From Rubrivivax sp. (lineage in GTDB: Bacteria > Pseudomonadota > Gammaproteobacteria > Burkholderiales > Burkholderiaceae_C), in contig JAHBZS010000007.1 in NCBI GenBank assembly GCA_019635285.1, forward strand, positions 1 through 64,000: 64,000 bases of DNA. Reading direction: 5' to 3'. The position numbers and the translations under genes were made by a program. The notes beneath the pieces are model-generated. The model saw only the letters and a list, made by a program, of their open reading frames with translations, ran no database searches and had not been told where the DNA came from. Below, piece after piece: positions 25,918 to 33,633 of the stretch (positions within the stretch are counted from its first letter, which is position 1; each line of letters starts with the position of its first letter).

Positions 25918-27543
25918 ATGACACACCGCTTCGATTGGGACGCGCCCTACGCCACGCCACGCCGGCCGGTGTTCGCGCGCAATGTCGTGTCCACCTCGCA
26001 TCCGCTGGCCGCGCAGGCCGGCCTGCGCATGCTGGCGGCGGGCGGCAATGCCGTCGACGCCGCCATTGCCGCCGCGGCGGCGATGACCCTCGTCGAGCCC
26101 TGCAGCAACGGCCTGGGCTCCGACGCCTTCTGCATCCTGTGGGACGGCCAGCAGCTGCACGGGCTCAACGCCTCCGGCCCGGCGCCGGCGGCGTGGACGC
26201 CGCAGTACTTCCGCCGCAAGCATGGCGATGCGGCCGCGGCGCCGCCGCAGCGCGGCTGGGACAGTGTGTCGGTGCCCGGCGCGGTGGCGGCCTGGGTGGC
26301 GCTGAGCGAGCGCTTCGGCAAGCTGCCCTTCGCCGACCTGCTGGCGCCGGCCATCGAGATCGCCGAGCGCGGCACCATCGTGCCGCCGGTGGTGGCGCAG
26401 AAGTGGATGCTGGCCGCGCAGGTGGCCGAGCTGGCATCGCAGCCCGGCTTTGCGCAGACCTTCCTGCCGCACGGCCGCGCCCCCGAGGTCGGCGAGCTGT
26501 TCCGCATGCCCGCCGCGGCGCGCATGCTGCGCGCGGTGGCCGACACGCGCGGCCAGGCGCTGTACGGCGGCGAAATCGCCGAGAGCCTGGCGCGCGCCGC
26601 GCGCGAGCAGGGCGGCGCCATGACCGTGCAGGACCTGGCGGCCTTCCAGCCCGAGTGGGTGACGCCCATCGCCAAGGACTACCGCGGCCACACGCTGCAC
26701 GAGATTCCGCCCAACGGGCAGGGCATCGCCGCGCTGATGGCGCTGGGCATCCTGTCGCACTTCGACGTGGCCTCGCTGCCGGTGGACGGCACGGCGTCCT
26801 TCCACCTGCAGATCGAGGCCATGAAGCTGGCCTTCGCCGACGTCTACCGCCATGTGTCGGAGCGCTCGACCATGCAGGTCAGCACCGAGCAGATGCTGGA
26901 CGATGCCTATCTGGCCAGTCGCGCCAAGCTGATCGACCCGCAGCGCGCGCAGGACTTCGGCCCCGGCCTGCAGCCCAAGGGCGGCACCATCTACCTGAGC
27001 GCGGCCGACCAGAGCGGCATGATGGTCAGCTTCATCCAGAGCAACTACATGGGCTTCGGCTCGGGCGTGGTCATCCCCGAGTGGGGCCTGAGCCTGCAGA
27101 ACCGCGGCCACGGCTTCAGCCTGCGCGACGGCAGCCCCAACCTGGTGGCGCCGGGCAAGCGGCCGTTCCACACCATCATCCCGGCCTTCCTGACGAAGGA
27201 CGGGCAACCGGTGATGAGCTTCGGCGTGATGGGCGGCGACATGCAGCCGCAGGGCCACCTGCAGGCGCTGGTGCGCATGCTGGACTACCGGCAGAACCCG
27301 CAGGCCACCTGCGACGCGCCGCGCTGGCGCTTAAACCTGCAGAAGAAGCTCAACCTGGAGCCGGGCGTGCCGGCGGACACGGCGCAGGGCCTGCAGCGGC
27401 TGGGCCACGTGCTCGACGATCTGCAGGACAGCTACCAGGACTTCGGCGCCGGCCAGTTCATCTGGCGCCTGGGCGACCCGTCGGCCGAAGGCTACGCCGC
27501 GGCCAGCGACTCGCGGCGCGACGGACTCGCCGCGGGCTTCTGA
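25918..27543 (+). CDS. Gamma-glutamyltransferase family protein (Ntn hydrolase)
   Basis: The 541-aa protein belongs to the GGT family, which hydrolyses or transfers gamma-glutamyl groups after self-cleavage into two subunits. The predicted nucleophile is Thr357 in PKGGTIYLSAADQSG, giving a large subunit of about 356 residues and a small one of about 185. N-terminal VVSTSHPLAAQAGLRMLAAGGNAVDAAIA is typical. The Arg-rich substrate site of E. coli Ggt is not obvious and no signal peptide is seen, so it may be a cytosolic acylase-like or YwrD-type GGT. Its stop overlaps the probable CTG start of the next gene. Confidence 0.85.
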   Translation: MTHRFDWDAPYATPRRPVFARNVVSTSHPLAAQAGLRMLAAGGNAVDAAIAAAAAMTLVEPCSNGLGSDAFCILWDGQQLHGLNASGPAPAAWTPQYFRRKHGDAAAAPPQRGWDSVSVPGAVAAWVALSERFGKLPFADLLAPAIEIAERGTIVPPVVAQKWMLAAQVAELASQPGFAQTFLPHGRAPEVGELFRMPAAARMLRAVADTRGQALYGGEIAESLARAAREQGGAMTVQDLAAFQPEWVTPIAKDYRGHTLHEIPPNGQGIAALMALGILSHFDVASLPVDGTASFHLQIEAMKLAFADVYRHVSERSTMQVSTEQMLDDAYLASRAKLIDPQRAQDFGPGLQPKGGTIYLSAADQSGMMVSFIQSNYMGFGSGVVIPEWGLSLQNRGHGFSLRDGSPNLVAPGKRPFHTIIPAFLTKDGQPVMSFGVMGGDMQPQGHLQALVRMLDYRQNPQATCDAPRWRLNLQKKLNLEPGVPADTAQGLQRLGHVLDDLQDSYQDFGAGQFIWRLGDPSAEGYAAASDSRRDGLAAGF

Positions 27544-28451
27544 ACACCCCGCCGGCCGCCGCCGCCCCGGCCGCGTCGCGCTGGCCGGGCCTGGCGCTGG
27601 CCATCGTCGGCGCCATCGCGTTTTCGGGCAAGGCCATCATCGTCAAGCTGGCCTACCGCTACGGCGTGGACGCGGTGACGCTGATCATGCTGCGCATGCT
27701 GTTCGCGCTGCCGCTGTTCGTCGCGCTGGCCTGGTGGGCGGGCCGCGGCCAGCCGCCGCTGACGGCGCGCGACTGGCGCGTGGTGGGGCTGCTCGGCTTC
27801 AGCGGCTACTACCTGGCCAGCTTCCTGGACTTCTGGGGCCTGCAGTACGTCAGCGCGGGCCTGGAGCGGCTGATCCTGTACCTGGGCCCGACGCTGGTGC
27901 TGCTGCTGGGGCGCGTGCTGTACCAGCGCCGCGTCGCCCGCGGCCAGCTGGTGGCGCTGGCGGTCAGCTATGTCGGCGTGCTGCTGGTCTTCGGCCACGA
28001 ACTGGAGCTGGGCGGCCCGCACACCGTGCTCGGCACGGCCCTGGTCTTTGGCAGCACGCTGAGCTACGCGCTGTACCTGCTGTTCAGCGGCGAGGAGGTC
28101 AAGCGCCTGGGCGCGGCGCGCCTCACCGGCCTGGCCACCAGCGTGGCCTGCCTGCTGTGCATCCTGCAGTTCGTGCTGCTGCGGCCGCTGGACAGCGCGT
28201 GGGCCGTGGCGCCGCAGGTGCTGTGGCTGTCGCTGCTGAATGCCACGCTGTGCACCTTTGCGCCGGTGCTGATGGTCATGATGGCCATCGAACGCGTCGG
28301 CGCGGCCGTGGCGTCGCAGGCTGGCATGATCGGGCCCGTCAGCACCATCGCCATGGGCGTGTGGATCCTGGGCGAGCCGCTCAACGCCTGGATCGTGGCG
28401 GGCACGCTGCTGGTGCTGGGCGGCATCACCCTGCTGGCGCGGCTGCGCTGA
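27540..28451 (+). CDS. EamA/DMT-family transporter with an apparent CTG start
   Basis: The frame encodes a full ten-segment EamA permease of 303 aa if read from CTG 27540: WPGLALAIVGAIAFSGKAIIVKLAYR begins segment 1 (key part GAIAFSGKAIIVKL), with a second EamA repeat from about residue 160 and the closing LGEPLNAWIVAGTLLVLGGITL. No ATG, GTG or TTG occurs in frame before the first segment; the nearest GTG and ATG lie inside it or after it. The CTG overlaps the previous stop as CTGA, exactly where an ATGA would be expected. Start codon use is inferred; the family call is firm. Confidence 0.8.
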   Translation: MNTPPAAAAPAASRWPGLALAIVGAIAFSGKAIIVKLAYRYGVDAVTLIMLRMLFALPLFVALAWWAGRGQPPLTARDWRVVGLLGFSGYYLASFLDFWGLQYVSAGLERLILYLGPTLVLLLGRVLYQRRVARGQLVALAVSYVGVLLVFGHELELGGPHTVLGTALVFGSTLSYALYLLFSGEEVKRLGAARLTGLATSVACLLCILQFVLLRPLDSAWAVAPQVLWLSLLNATLCTFAPVLMVMMAIERVGAAVASQAGMIGPVSTIAMGVWILGEPLNAWIVAGTLLVLGGITLLARLR

Positions 28452-28474
28452 ACACTTCGACACGGAGCATTGCG

Positions 28475-29263
28475 ATGGATCTGGGCATCAACGGCAAATG
28501 GGCGCTGGTCTGCGCCGCGAGCAAGGGGCTGGGCAAGGGCTGCGCCGCGGCGCTGGTGCGCGAGGGCGTGCACGTGGTCATCACCGCGCGCGGCGACGAG
28601 GCGCTGCAGGCCACCGCCGCCGAACTGCGCGCGCTGAACCCGGCCGTGCAGGTGCGCACGGTGGCCGGCGACATCACCACCGCCGAAGGCCGCGCCGCCG
28701 CGCTGGCGGCCTGCCCGCAGGTGGACATCCTGGTGAACAACGCCGGCGGGCCGCCGGCCGGCGACTTCCGCGAATGGAACCGCGACACCTGGATCGCCGC
28801 GCTGGACGCCAACATGCTGACGCCGATCGAGCTGATCAAGGCCACGGTGGACGGCATGGCCGAGCGCGGTTTCGGCCGCGTGGTCAACATCACCTCGGCG
28901 GCGGTGAAGGCGCCCTACGAGGCGCTGGGCCTGAGCAACGGCGCGCGCACCGGGCTCACCGGCTTCGTCGCCGGGCTGGCGCGGCAAAGCCGGCTGGCGT
29001 CGCGCAACGTGACCATCAACAACCTGCTGCCCGGCCCCTTCGACACCGACCGGCTGCGCTCGAACACCGCCGCGGTGGCGCAGCGCGCGGGGCAGGGCTT
29101 CGACGCGCTGTGGGAGCAGCGCCGGCTGAGCAACCCGACGCAGCGCTTCGGCCGCGCCGACGAGTTCGGCGCGGCGTGCGCCTTCCTGTGCAGCGTGTAC
29201 ACCGGCTACATGACCGGGCAGAACCTGATGCTGGACGGCGGGGCGTATCCGGGGACGTTCTGA
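28475..29263 (+). CDS. SDR family protein with substituted Tyr/Lys active site
   Basis: The 262-aa Rossmann-fold protein has an SDR nucleotide site (CAASKGLGKGCAAAL, about residues 13-27), the NNAGGPP motif (about 88-94) and the PGPFDTDRL region. The Ser of the catalytic triad is present in NITSAAVKAPYEALGLSNGAR, but 13 residues later a Ser replaces Tyr and four further on Arg replaces Lys. This LSN-AR pattern is shared by a recognised branch of 3-oxoacyl-ACP-reductase-like proteins, so the enzyme may still act with another acid. It ends the rightward block before the low-GC island. Confidence 0.85.
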   Translation: MDLGINGKWALVCAASKGLGKGCAAALVREGVHVVITARGDEALQATAAELRALNPAVQVRTVAGDITTAEGRAAALAACPQVDILVNNAGGPPAGDFREWNRDTWIAALDANMLTPIELIKATVDGMAERGFGRVVNITSAAVKAPYEALGLSNGARTGLTGFVAGLARQSRLASRNVTINNLLPGPFDTDRLRSNTAAVAQRAGQGFDALWEQRRLSNPTQRFGRADEFGAACAFLCSVYTGYMTGQNLMLDGGAYPGTF

Positions 29264-29503
29264 TCAGGCAACCCGCGGGGTGGAGCCGCTGACACGCTCG
29301 CCGATGTGCGGCGTCTTGTTCTCGAATGGCGCTTACGGCCAGGAGGGGTCGACGGCAAACGTCCGCCTGTGGGAAGCGGGCTGCATTCTTCGATGGACAC
29401 CGACTAAGAAGGCGCTCACGTGCAAGTGTGGCGTCTGCCTGCCGGCAGTTATGTTGGCGTGCCGTGCGGGGAGCAGCGAAGCAAGCCGCAGCCGGAGGTG
29501 CTA
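29264..29503. other. Non-coding boundary of the low-GC island
   Basis: No gene with recognisable features is found here. GC content drops compared with the SDR gene. A direct repeat AAGG(C/T)GCTCACGT occurs at 29409 and again at 29504 in the hairpin that follows the PIN gene. No integrase gene, tRNA or insertion-sequence end is visible. Confidence 0.5.
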
Positions 29504-29556
29504 AAGGTGCTCACGTCTAGCCGCCGGGCACGTTCTGTAGTCTTCGTGAGCACCTT
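29504..29556 (-). terminator. Hairpin after the PIN-domain gene
   Basis: AAGGTGCTCACG (29504-29515) and CGTGAGCACCTT (29545-29556) form a perfect 12-bp stem with a 29-nt loop. It begins 3 nt after the stop codon of the PIN gene on the minus strand and continues into TTTAG. The long loop and short T-run make it a moderate terminator candidate. Confidence 0.5.
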
Positions 29557-29559
29557 CGC

Positions 29560-30945
29560 TCAATCGTCCCGGGATCCCTCGATTTCAATGGCCGAGAAGT
29601 CACTTGTACTGATTGCCTTTTCAAGCTGGCTGACCAAGTCAGTAGGTTGTTTAAAACGCATCGTGCTCATGTCGATCAAGTCCGCCACCGAACTGTCTTT
29701 GAGGTTCCTTGGCACCACGATAGATGTCTTGACTTCGCCGTACAGGTTTGCCGCCGTGACGACGGCGTCAATGCGAAATTCATCCGCGTGCGGGTCTGCC
29801 CGACCAATGACAACGTACTCGTACGCCAGGCCATGGCGGAAGTCCGCACACGCGACCCGCACCTCTAGGGACCGTTTTGGATCATCTAGCACCACGAACT
29901 CGTGCTTCCCTGGCTGTGCCATCGAGCGGATTGAGTCGTGCAGCGTCCGCGGCATATGAATGTCCATCAGAGATCGCCCCTCTGGCCTCGGAGCGGGAGG
30001 CCCTGAAGGACTGGCCAGCACGTACCTCTCGTTGAACCACCCTCCCGTTGCCGTCAGGCGTATGAGCAAGGACTCCGCTGGCACCTGGCCCGTGTTCTCT
30101 ATCCGGAAACGAATCTTGAGTTGCCCGTAGTTGAGCTCGATCTTCCGCTCGAAATCACGAACGAAGTGAGGGACCTCGCTGCCCTCCCACTTCGTATAGC
30201 GCTTGTCCAACGTATGGTCATAGTCGCCCATGATCGAAGCGAGTCCCGAGTGCTCCTGTTTCGGCTTGGGACGTAACCGGATGATGGTCTCCTGAATCGC
30301 CCGCCTCTCGTCAGGCGACAAAGCCTTGACGCGGTGCACATCCACGGATGGTTGGCTTGTACTCAGATGCAGTGCAAGCTGGGGTTCGCGGTCCTTCATC
30401 GCGTCCAACTGACGCTGAAGATTGGCTGCCTTCTTCTCGGCCTCGGAAACCTCTTTCGGGCGAAGCCAGGTTTCGCTGACCTGATGAATCTTCAGTCCAT
30501 GGCGTCTCGCAAGGTGGAGAGGACGAATGTCTTGGCTAACTACAACGCGTGACTCCGGGGAAGGCCCTTGGGCGGACAGTGCTTGTGCCACCACGCGCGC
30601 ATCCGGCTCGTCTTGGTCAAGCTCCGGGTACTGCTCCCAATCAATGCGGTTGCAGTCGGCCAGCGCGATCTCTACCCGAGGGGCCGGCGACTCTCGGACT
30701 AGGACGGTGGCCTTCCCTTCAAGCAATGGCCGCAACGTCCGGTTGAAGCGTCGGGCGTGATCCGCAAGCCGCGCATGATTCTTCTTGGAGTCCACCTCCT
30801 GCATCACCGTCGGCAACACCAAGACGAGGATGGGGCCGGATGCACTGATCTCTTTCCAAGGGAGCCCGTCGAGTGCAGAACACTCAAGGGCAATGTTCGA
30901 GTCGATAAACGCTACGACCGGATACTGCTGCCAGTTGATGCCCAC
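29560..30945 (-). CDS. PIN-domain protein with a long uncharacterised C-terminal region
   Basis: The 461-aa protein starts with a PIN (PilT N-terminus) nuclease domain, residues 8-155. The acidic set is present: Asp15 (AFIDSNIALE), Glu50 (PTVMQEVDSKK), Asp112/Asp115 (QDEPDARVV) and Asp139 (VVSQDIRPLH). A Lys/Glu-rich linker (about 165-215) follows, then a beta-rich region of unknown fold (about 250-430). PIN toxins are usually about 130 aa, so this is not a simple VapC; no antitoxin is adjacent. Start is GTG 30945 behind GAGGTGG. Codon use and GC are clearly lower than in the flanks, suggesting transfer. Confidence 0.8.
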   Translation of the reverse strand: MGINWQQYPVVAFIDSNIALECSALDGLPWKEISASGPILVLVLPTVMQEVDSKKNHARLADHARRFNRTLRPLLEGKATVLVRESPAPRVEIALADCNRIDWEQYPELDQDEPDARVVAQALSAQGPSPESRVVVSQDIRPLHLARRHGLKIHQVSETWLRPKEVSEAEKKAANLQRQLDAMKDREPQLALHLSTSQPSVDVHRVKALSPDERRAIQETIIRLRPKPKQEHSGLASIMGDYDHTLDKRYTKWEGSEVPHFVRDFERKIELNYGQLKIRFRIENTGQVPAESLLIRLTATGGWFNERYVLASPSGPPAPRPEGRSLMDIHMPRTLHDSIRSMAQPGKHEFVVLDDPKRSLEVRVACADFRHGLAYEYVVIGRADPHADEFRIDAVVTAANLYGEVKTSIVVPRNLKDSSVADLIDMSTMRFKQPTDLVSQLEKAISTSDFSAIEIEGSRDD

Positions 30946-32014
30946 AGTCCACCTCTCGTTGCCACCAGGACTTTGGCCAATCGCAGTACTGGACCAATGT
31001 CAGGTGTTCCGCCCCGGCTTCATTGCGTAAGCGACGGACCTAGATCGGCACCGTCGGACGCTTGCTCAGTCCCTTGATGAACACAGCCGGAAGTTCTTTG
31101 CCCGGAGGGATTCCAATCCCGACATCTACACGGGACGCCCACCGTGTCCCAGTCAGATTGAGCGGCGCGGTCGTCCTGTGCAGCAAATCAGCATTGCTGC
31201 CGATCACATAACGATAGCAGTCAGCGGCGACCGCGGAGTTGAACCGCTCGACCTGCTCTGGCCGCACGTCGGCATGGCGCATGCGACCCTCGTCTCCGTT
31301 CATGACCAGCGCCGCAGTTCGAGATAGAGGGAAAAGGACATGCGTGTGAAGCGAACCGTAGCCAAGCGGAAGATGTTCCGTGCTGGACAGCGGCGACAGC
31401 ACAACCGGGGAGTCGGAGGTTATGTACTCTGATCCGCTAGGCGCGTGGACAACGGTCCAGTCTCTTTCAAAGAGCGTCCGCGCCACCGTGTCCCATGTCT
31501 TGAGGGCGTCTGCGCGCGCCGCTTCGTCAGGAACATCGATACGCAAGTGATCACCACTGACCATCTCATGCAGCTTGGTCGCAAGCCTGCGTAGCTCTGC
31601 CTCGGACGTATCCGCAGGCGTCGACTCCTCCATCAGCTTGTAGGCCGCGCGCTCACTCGAAACGATGAGCTTCAGCCTTGCTTGCGCAGCCTTTTCGCGC
31701 ACGATGCGGAACTCTGCAAGGGCGGCCGGCGTTCGAATGGCGTGCATCGCGACGAACAACGCCAGGTACTCGCGATCCTCGAAGCTGAGAGACGCTCTAG
31801 AAGCGGCGGATCTCAACGCAGTGCCGGCACGACTCTCTACGATTCCGAACAAGGCTTCGATCTCGAATCGGCGTCGATCGCTTTCGTCGATGAAGGTGTA
31901 GAGATGCTCAATGGCGGCGGCATTCTTTGGCACCAGCGCATCGACGACGCCGGTAGTTCGGTCGTACACAGACACGCGCCGGTGCGCTGCCCCCAGGTTT
32001 CGTAGCAGTCCGAT

Positions 32015-32893
32015 CTAGAGCCCGGGAGTTTGCATCGTAGTCGTTGATGCGGGGTTTGGCGCGTTGCCGCCAGCATGCTGGCGGCAACGCGCGGCGAACA
32101 CGGCCGGCGGCACGTACCCGAGGGTGCTGTGCGGCCGGTGGTGGTTGTAGTCCTCGCGCCAGTTGTCGATGACGCTGCGCATGTGGCTGAGACTCGCGAA
32201 CCAGTGCTGCGATAGGCACTCGTCGCGGAAGCGGCTGTTGAAGCTCTCGATGTAGGCGTTCTGCACCGGCTTGCCTGGCTGGATGAAGCGCAGCTCGATG
32301 CCGTTGCTGGCCGCCCAGGTCTGCATCGTCCTGCCGGCGAACTCCGGGCCGTTGTCGGTGCGGATCACCTTGGGCAGTCCGCGCTCGGCCTTGACCTGGT
32401 CGAGCACGCGGGTCACGTACAGCGCCGGGATCGAAGTGTCCACGGCGATCTGCACCGCCTCCTTGCTGCAGTCGTCCACGACCGTCAGCGTCTTGACCCG
32501 CCGGCCGTTGGCCAGCTCGTCGAACACGAAGTCCATGCTCCACACCTCGTTGGGTTGGATGGGTCGCACCAGGGGTTGCCGCTCGGGCACGGGCAGCTTC
32601 TTGCGCCGACGCTTGCGCACCATCAAGCCTTCCTCCCGGTAGACCCGGTAGGTGCGCTTGACGTTGATCGCCCAGCCGTCAATGCGCAATCGGCTGTGCA
32701 GCATCCGGTAGCCGTGGCGGCGGTGCTGGCCGGCGAGCTCCGTCAGGCGCTCGCGCAGCCGGCCGTTGCCGTCGTCGCGGGGTTCGTAGCGCAGGGTGCT
32801 GGCGCTCATGCCCACCAGCTTCAAGGCCTGGCGTTCGCTCAAGCCCCTGTCCTGCAACTGCCGCACGACCTCGCGACGCGCCGCCACGGCCAC
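32015..32893 (-). CDS. IS3-family transposase OrfB (DDE integrase domain)
   Basis: OrfB supplies the catalytic part of the transposase. In the -1 frame relative to orfA it encodes about 292 residues with an HTH_21-like region (HGYRMLHSRLRIDGWAINVKRTYRVYREE in part) and an rve integrase core. DDE residues are seen in WSMDFVFDEL (Asp), IRTDNGPEFAG (Asp) and AYIESFNSRFRDECL (Glu). It is probably made mainly as an OrfAB fusion by -1 frameshifting at 32896-32902; GTG 32893 could start a free OrfB. The end of the ORF reaches into the inverted repeat. Confidence 0.93.
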   Translation of the reverse strand: MAVAARREVVRQLQDRGLSERQALKLVGMSASTLRYEPRDDGNGRLRERLTELAGQHRRHGYRMLHSRLRIDGWAINVKRTYRVYREEGLMVRKRRRKKLPVPERQPLVRPIQPNEVWSMDFVFDELANGRRVKTLTVVDDCSKEAVQIAVDTSIPALYVTRVLDQVKAERGLPKVIRTDNGPEFAGRTMQTWAASNGIELRFIQPGKPVQNAYIESFNSRFRDECLSQHWFASLSHMRSVIDNWREDYNHHRPHSTLGYVPPAVFAARCRQHAGGNAPNPASTTTMQTPGL

Positions 32894-33153
32894 TATTTTC
32901 CCTTCAGCACCTCGCGCATCGCGTCGACTTCGAGCATCGAGTTGGCCAGCAGCCGCTTGAGCTTGCCGTTCTCGGCTTCCAGCGCCTTCAGACGCTGTGC
33001 GTCCGACACCTTCATGCCTCCGAACTTGGCCTTCCAGGCGTAGTAGCTCGGCTCGCTGAAGCCGTGCTTCCTGCACAGCTCCTTGACCGGCAGCCCAGCG
33101 TCGGCCTCGCGCAGGAAGCCAATGATCTGTTCCTCGCTGTATCTCTTCTTCAT
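32893..33153 (-). CDS. IS3-family transposase OrfA (HTH, leucine zipper)
   Basis: The 86-aa OrfA binds the IS ends. It begins MKKRYSEEQIIGFLREADAG, with the helix-turn-helix VKELCRKHGFSEPSYYAWKAKFGG (residues 23-46, quoted in part) and a leucine-zipper-like C-terminus (LKALEAENGKLKRLLANSML). This sequence is typical of the IS407 subgroup. It ends TAG directly after a slippery heptamer. Confidence 0.93.
   Translation of the reverse strand: MKKRYSEEQIIGFLREADAGLPVKELCRKHGFSEPSYYAWKAKFGGMKVSDAQRLKALEAENGKLKRLLANSMLEVDAMREVLKGK
32896..32902 (-). promoter_or_regulatory. Programmed -1 frameshift heptamer G-GGA-AAA
   Basis: On the minus strand the last sense codons of orfA read AAG GGA AAA TAG. 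G GGA AAA fits the X XXY YYZ rule for -1 slippage, and a -1 shift enters the orfB frame as GGG AAA ATA GTG. The orfA stop follows at once. Confidence 0.75.
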
Positions 33154-33326
33154 CGGTCCGATCTCCGTCTCGGTTGATCGGACTCTAGAACTTCCTGCTA
33201 CGAATCTCCGGGGGCAGCGCACCGGTTCTGGGTGAAACCCTTCAAGTAGAACCTTGACACGTAGTGCTGCCGCGCTGGTCCATCGAGCAACGGCTGCCGC
33301 TCTGTGAGGCGATCGAATGCGCTCAT

Positions 33327-33633
33327 ACACTGAGATTTTATACAGCCCACGGCCCGTACAAGGGCGGTCTGGTCCGGCAGCGTTTGGACCCGCGTGCAGC
33401 GTCGGCAGTTGCCTTCGTTTACCCGACGCTTGACGGCTTTCGGGCGTCAGACTCGGGTGAGTGAGATTCCGCTCCGGGTCGGACCGTGCGGGCCATAGCC
33501 TCGGCAGGTGGTCGGCCAGCTTGCGAAGATCATCATCGACAGGCAGGTGCGGCCGTCGCTTCCCGCTCGCCTCGGCCAGGAGCGGTCGGCCGGCCCCGGG
33601 GTAGAAAACCGCCGGAGCCCGTGGCGCGGTGTG
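33327..33633. other. Intergenic region between the DUF4238 and DUF1501 genes
   Basis: This 307-bp region marks the return from lower to high GC. It contains TATAAAAT (33335-33342, minus strand), the likely -10 of the DUF4238 gene. A weak inverted repeat around CGCTTGACGGCTTTCGGGCG is seen near 33430. No gene was recognised. Confidence 0.4.

Larger units (their letters stand above)
31983..33221 (-). mobile_element. IS3-family insertion sequence, IS407 subgroup (complete)
   Basis: The element is 1239 bp with imperfect inverted repeats of about 40 bp, both starting TGCGCTGCCCCC and sharing TTCGTAGCAG and TCTAGAG blocks. It ends in TG...CA as IS3 elements do. Flanking 4-bp CCGG copies (31979-31982 and 33222-33225) are a direct target duplication, the length typical of IS407-like members. 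It carries overlapping orfA and orfB on the minus strand. Both frames and both ends are intact, so it may still move. Confidence 0.92.
31040..33326 (-). pseudogene. DUF4238 protein gene disrupted by an IS407-type element
   Basis: The gene reads leftward in two parts. Codons 1-35 lie at 33326-33222 and end HYVSRFYLKGFTQNR; the rest lies at 31978-31040 and starts RVSVYDRTTGVVDAL. Removing the IS (31983-33221) and one CCGG copy joins them in frame as TQNR-RVSVYDR, giving a 347-aa DUF4238 protein with its hallmark HYV-x-RFYL motif and the later ALFVAMHAIRTP and ITSDSPVV segments. The C-terminal part keeps an open frame from a GTG at 31975, so a product lacking the hallmark could still be made. 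TATAAAAT lies about 8 nt before the ATG. Confidence 0.88.

Noticed and set aside
29264-29559. Integron attC site or attachment site with integrase
   Set aside because: No GTTRRRY/RYYYAAC core pair and no integrase gene is visible in or near the patch.
29560-30945. VapBC-type toxin-antitoxin
   Set aside because: The PIN protein is 461 aa with a large extra region and no small antitoxin gene is adjacent.
31983-32020. LLRNLGAAHRR read from the IS end as the natural N-terminus of the DUF4238 frame
   Set aside because: These codons come from the IS inverted repeat. The true N-terminus HYVSRFYLKGF lies on the other side of the IS and joins in frame when the IS is removed.
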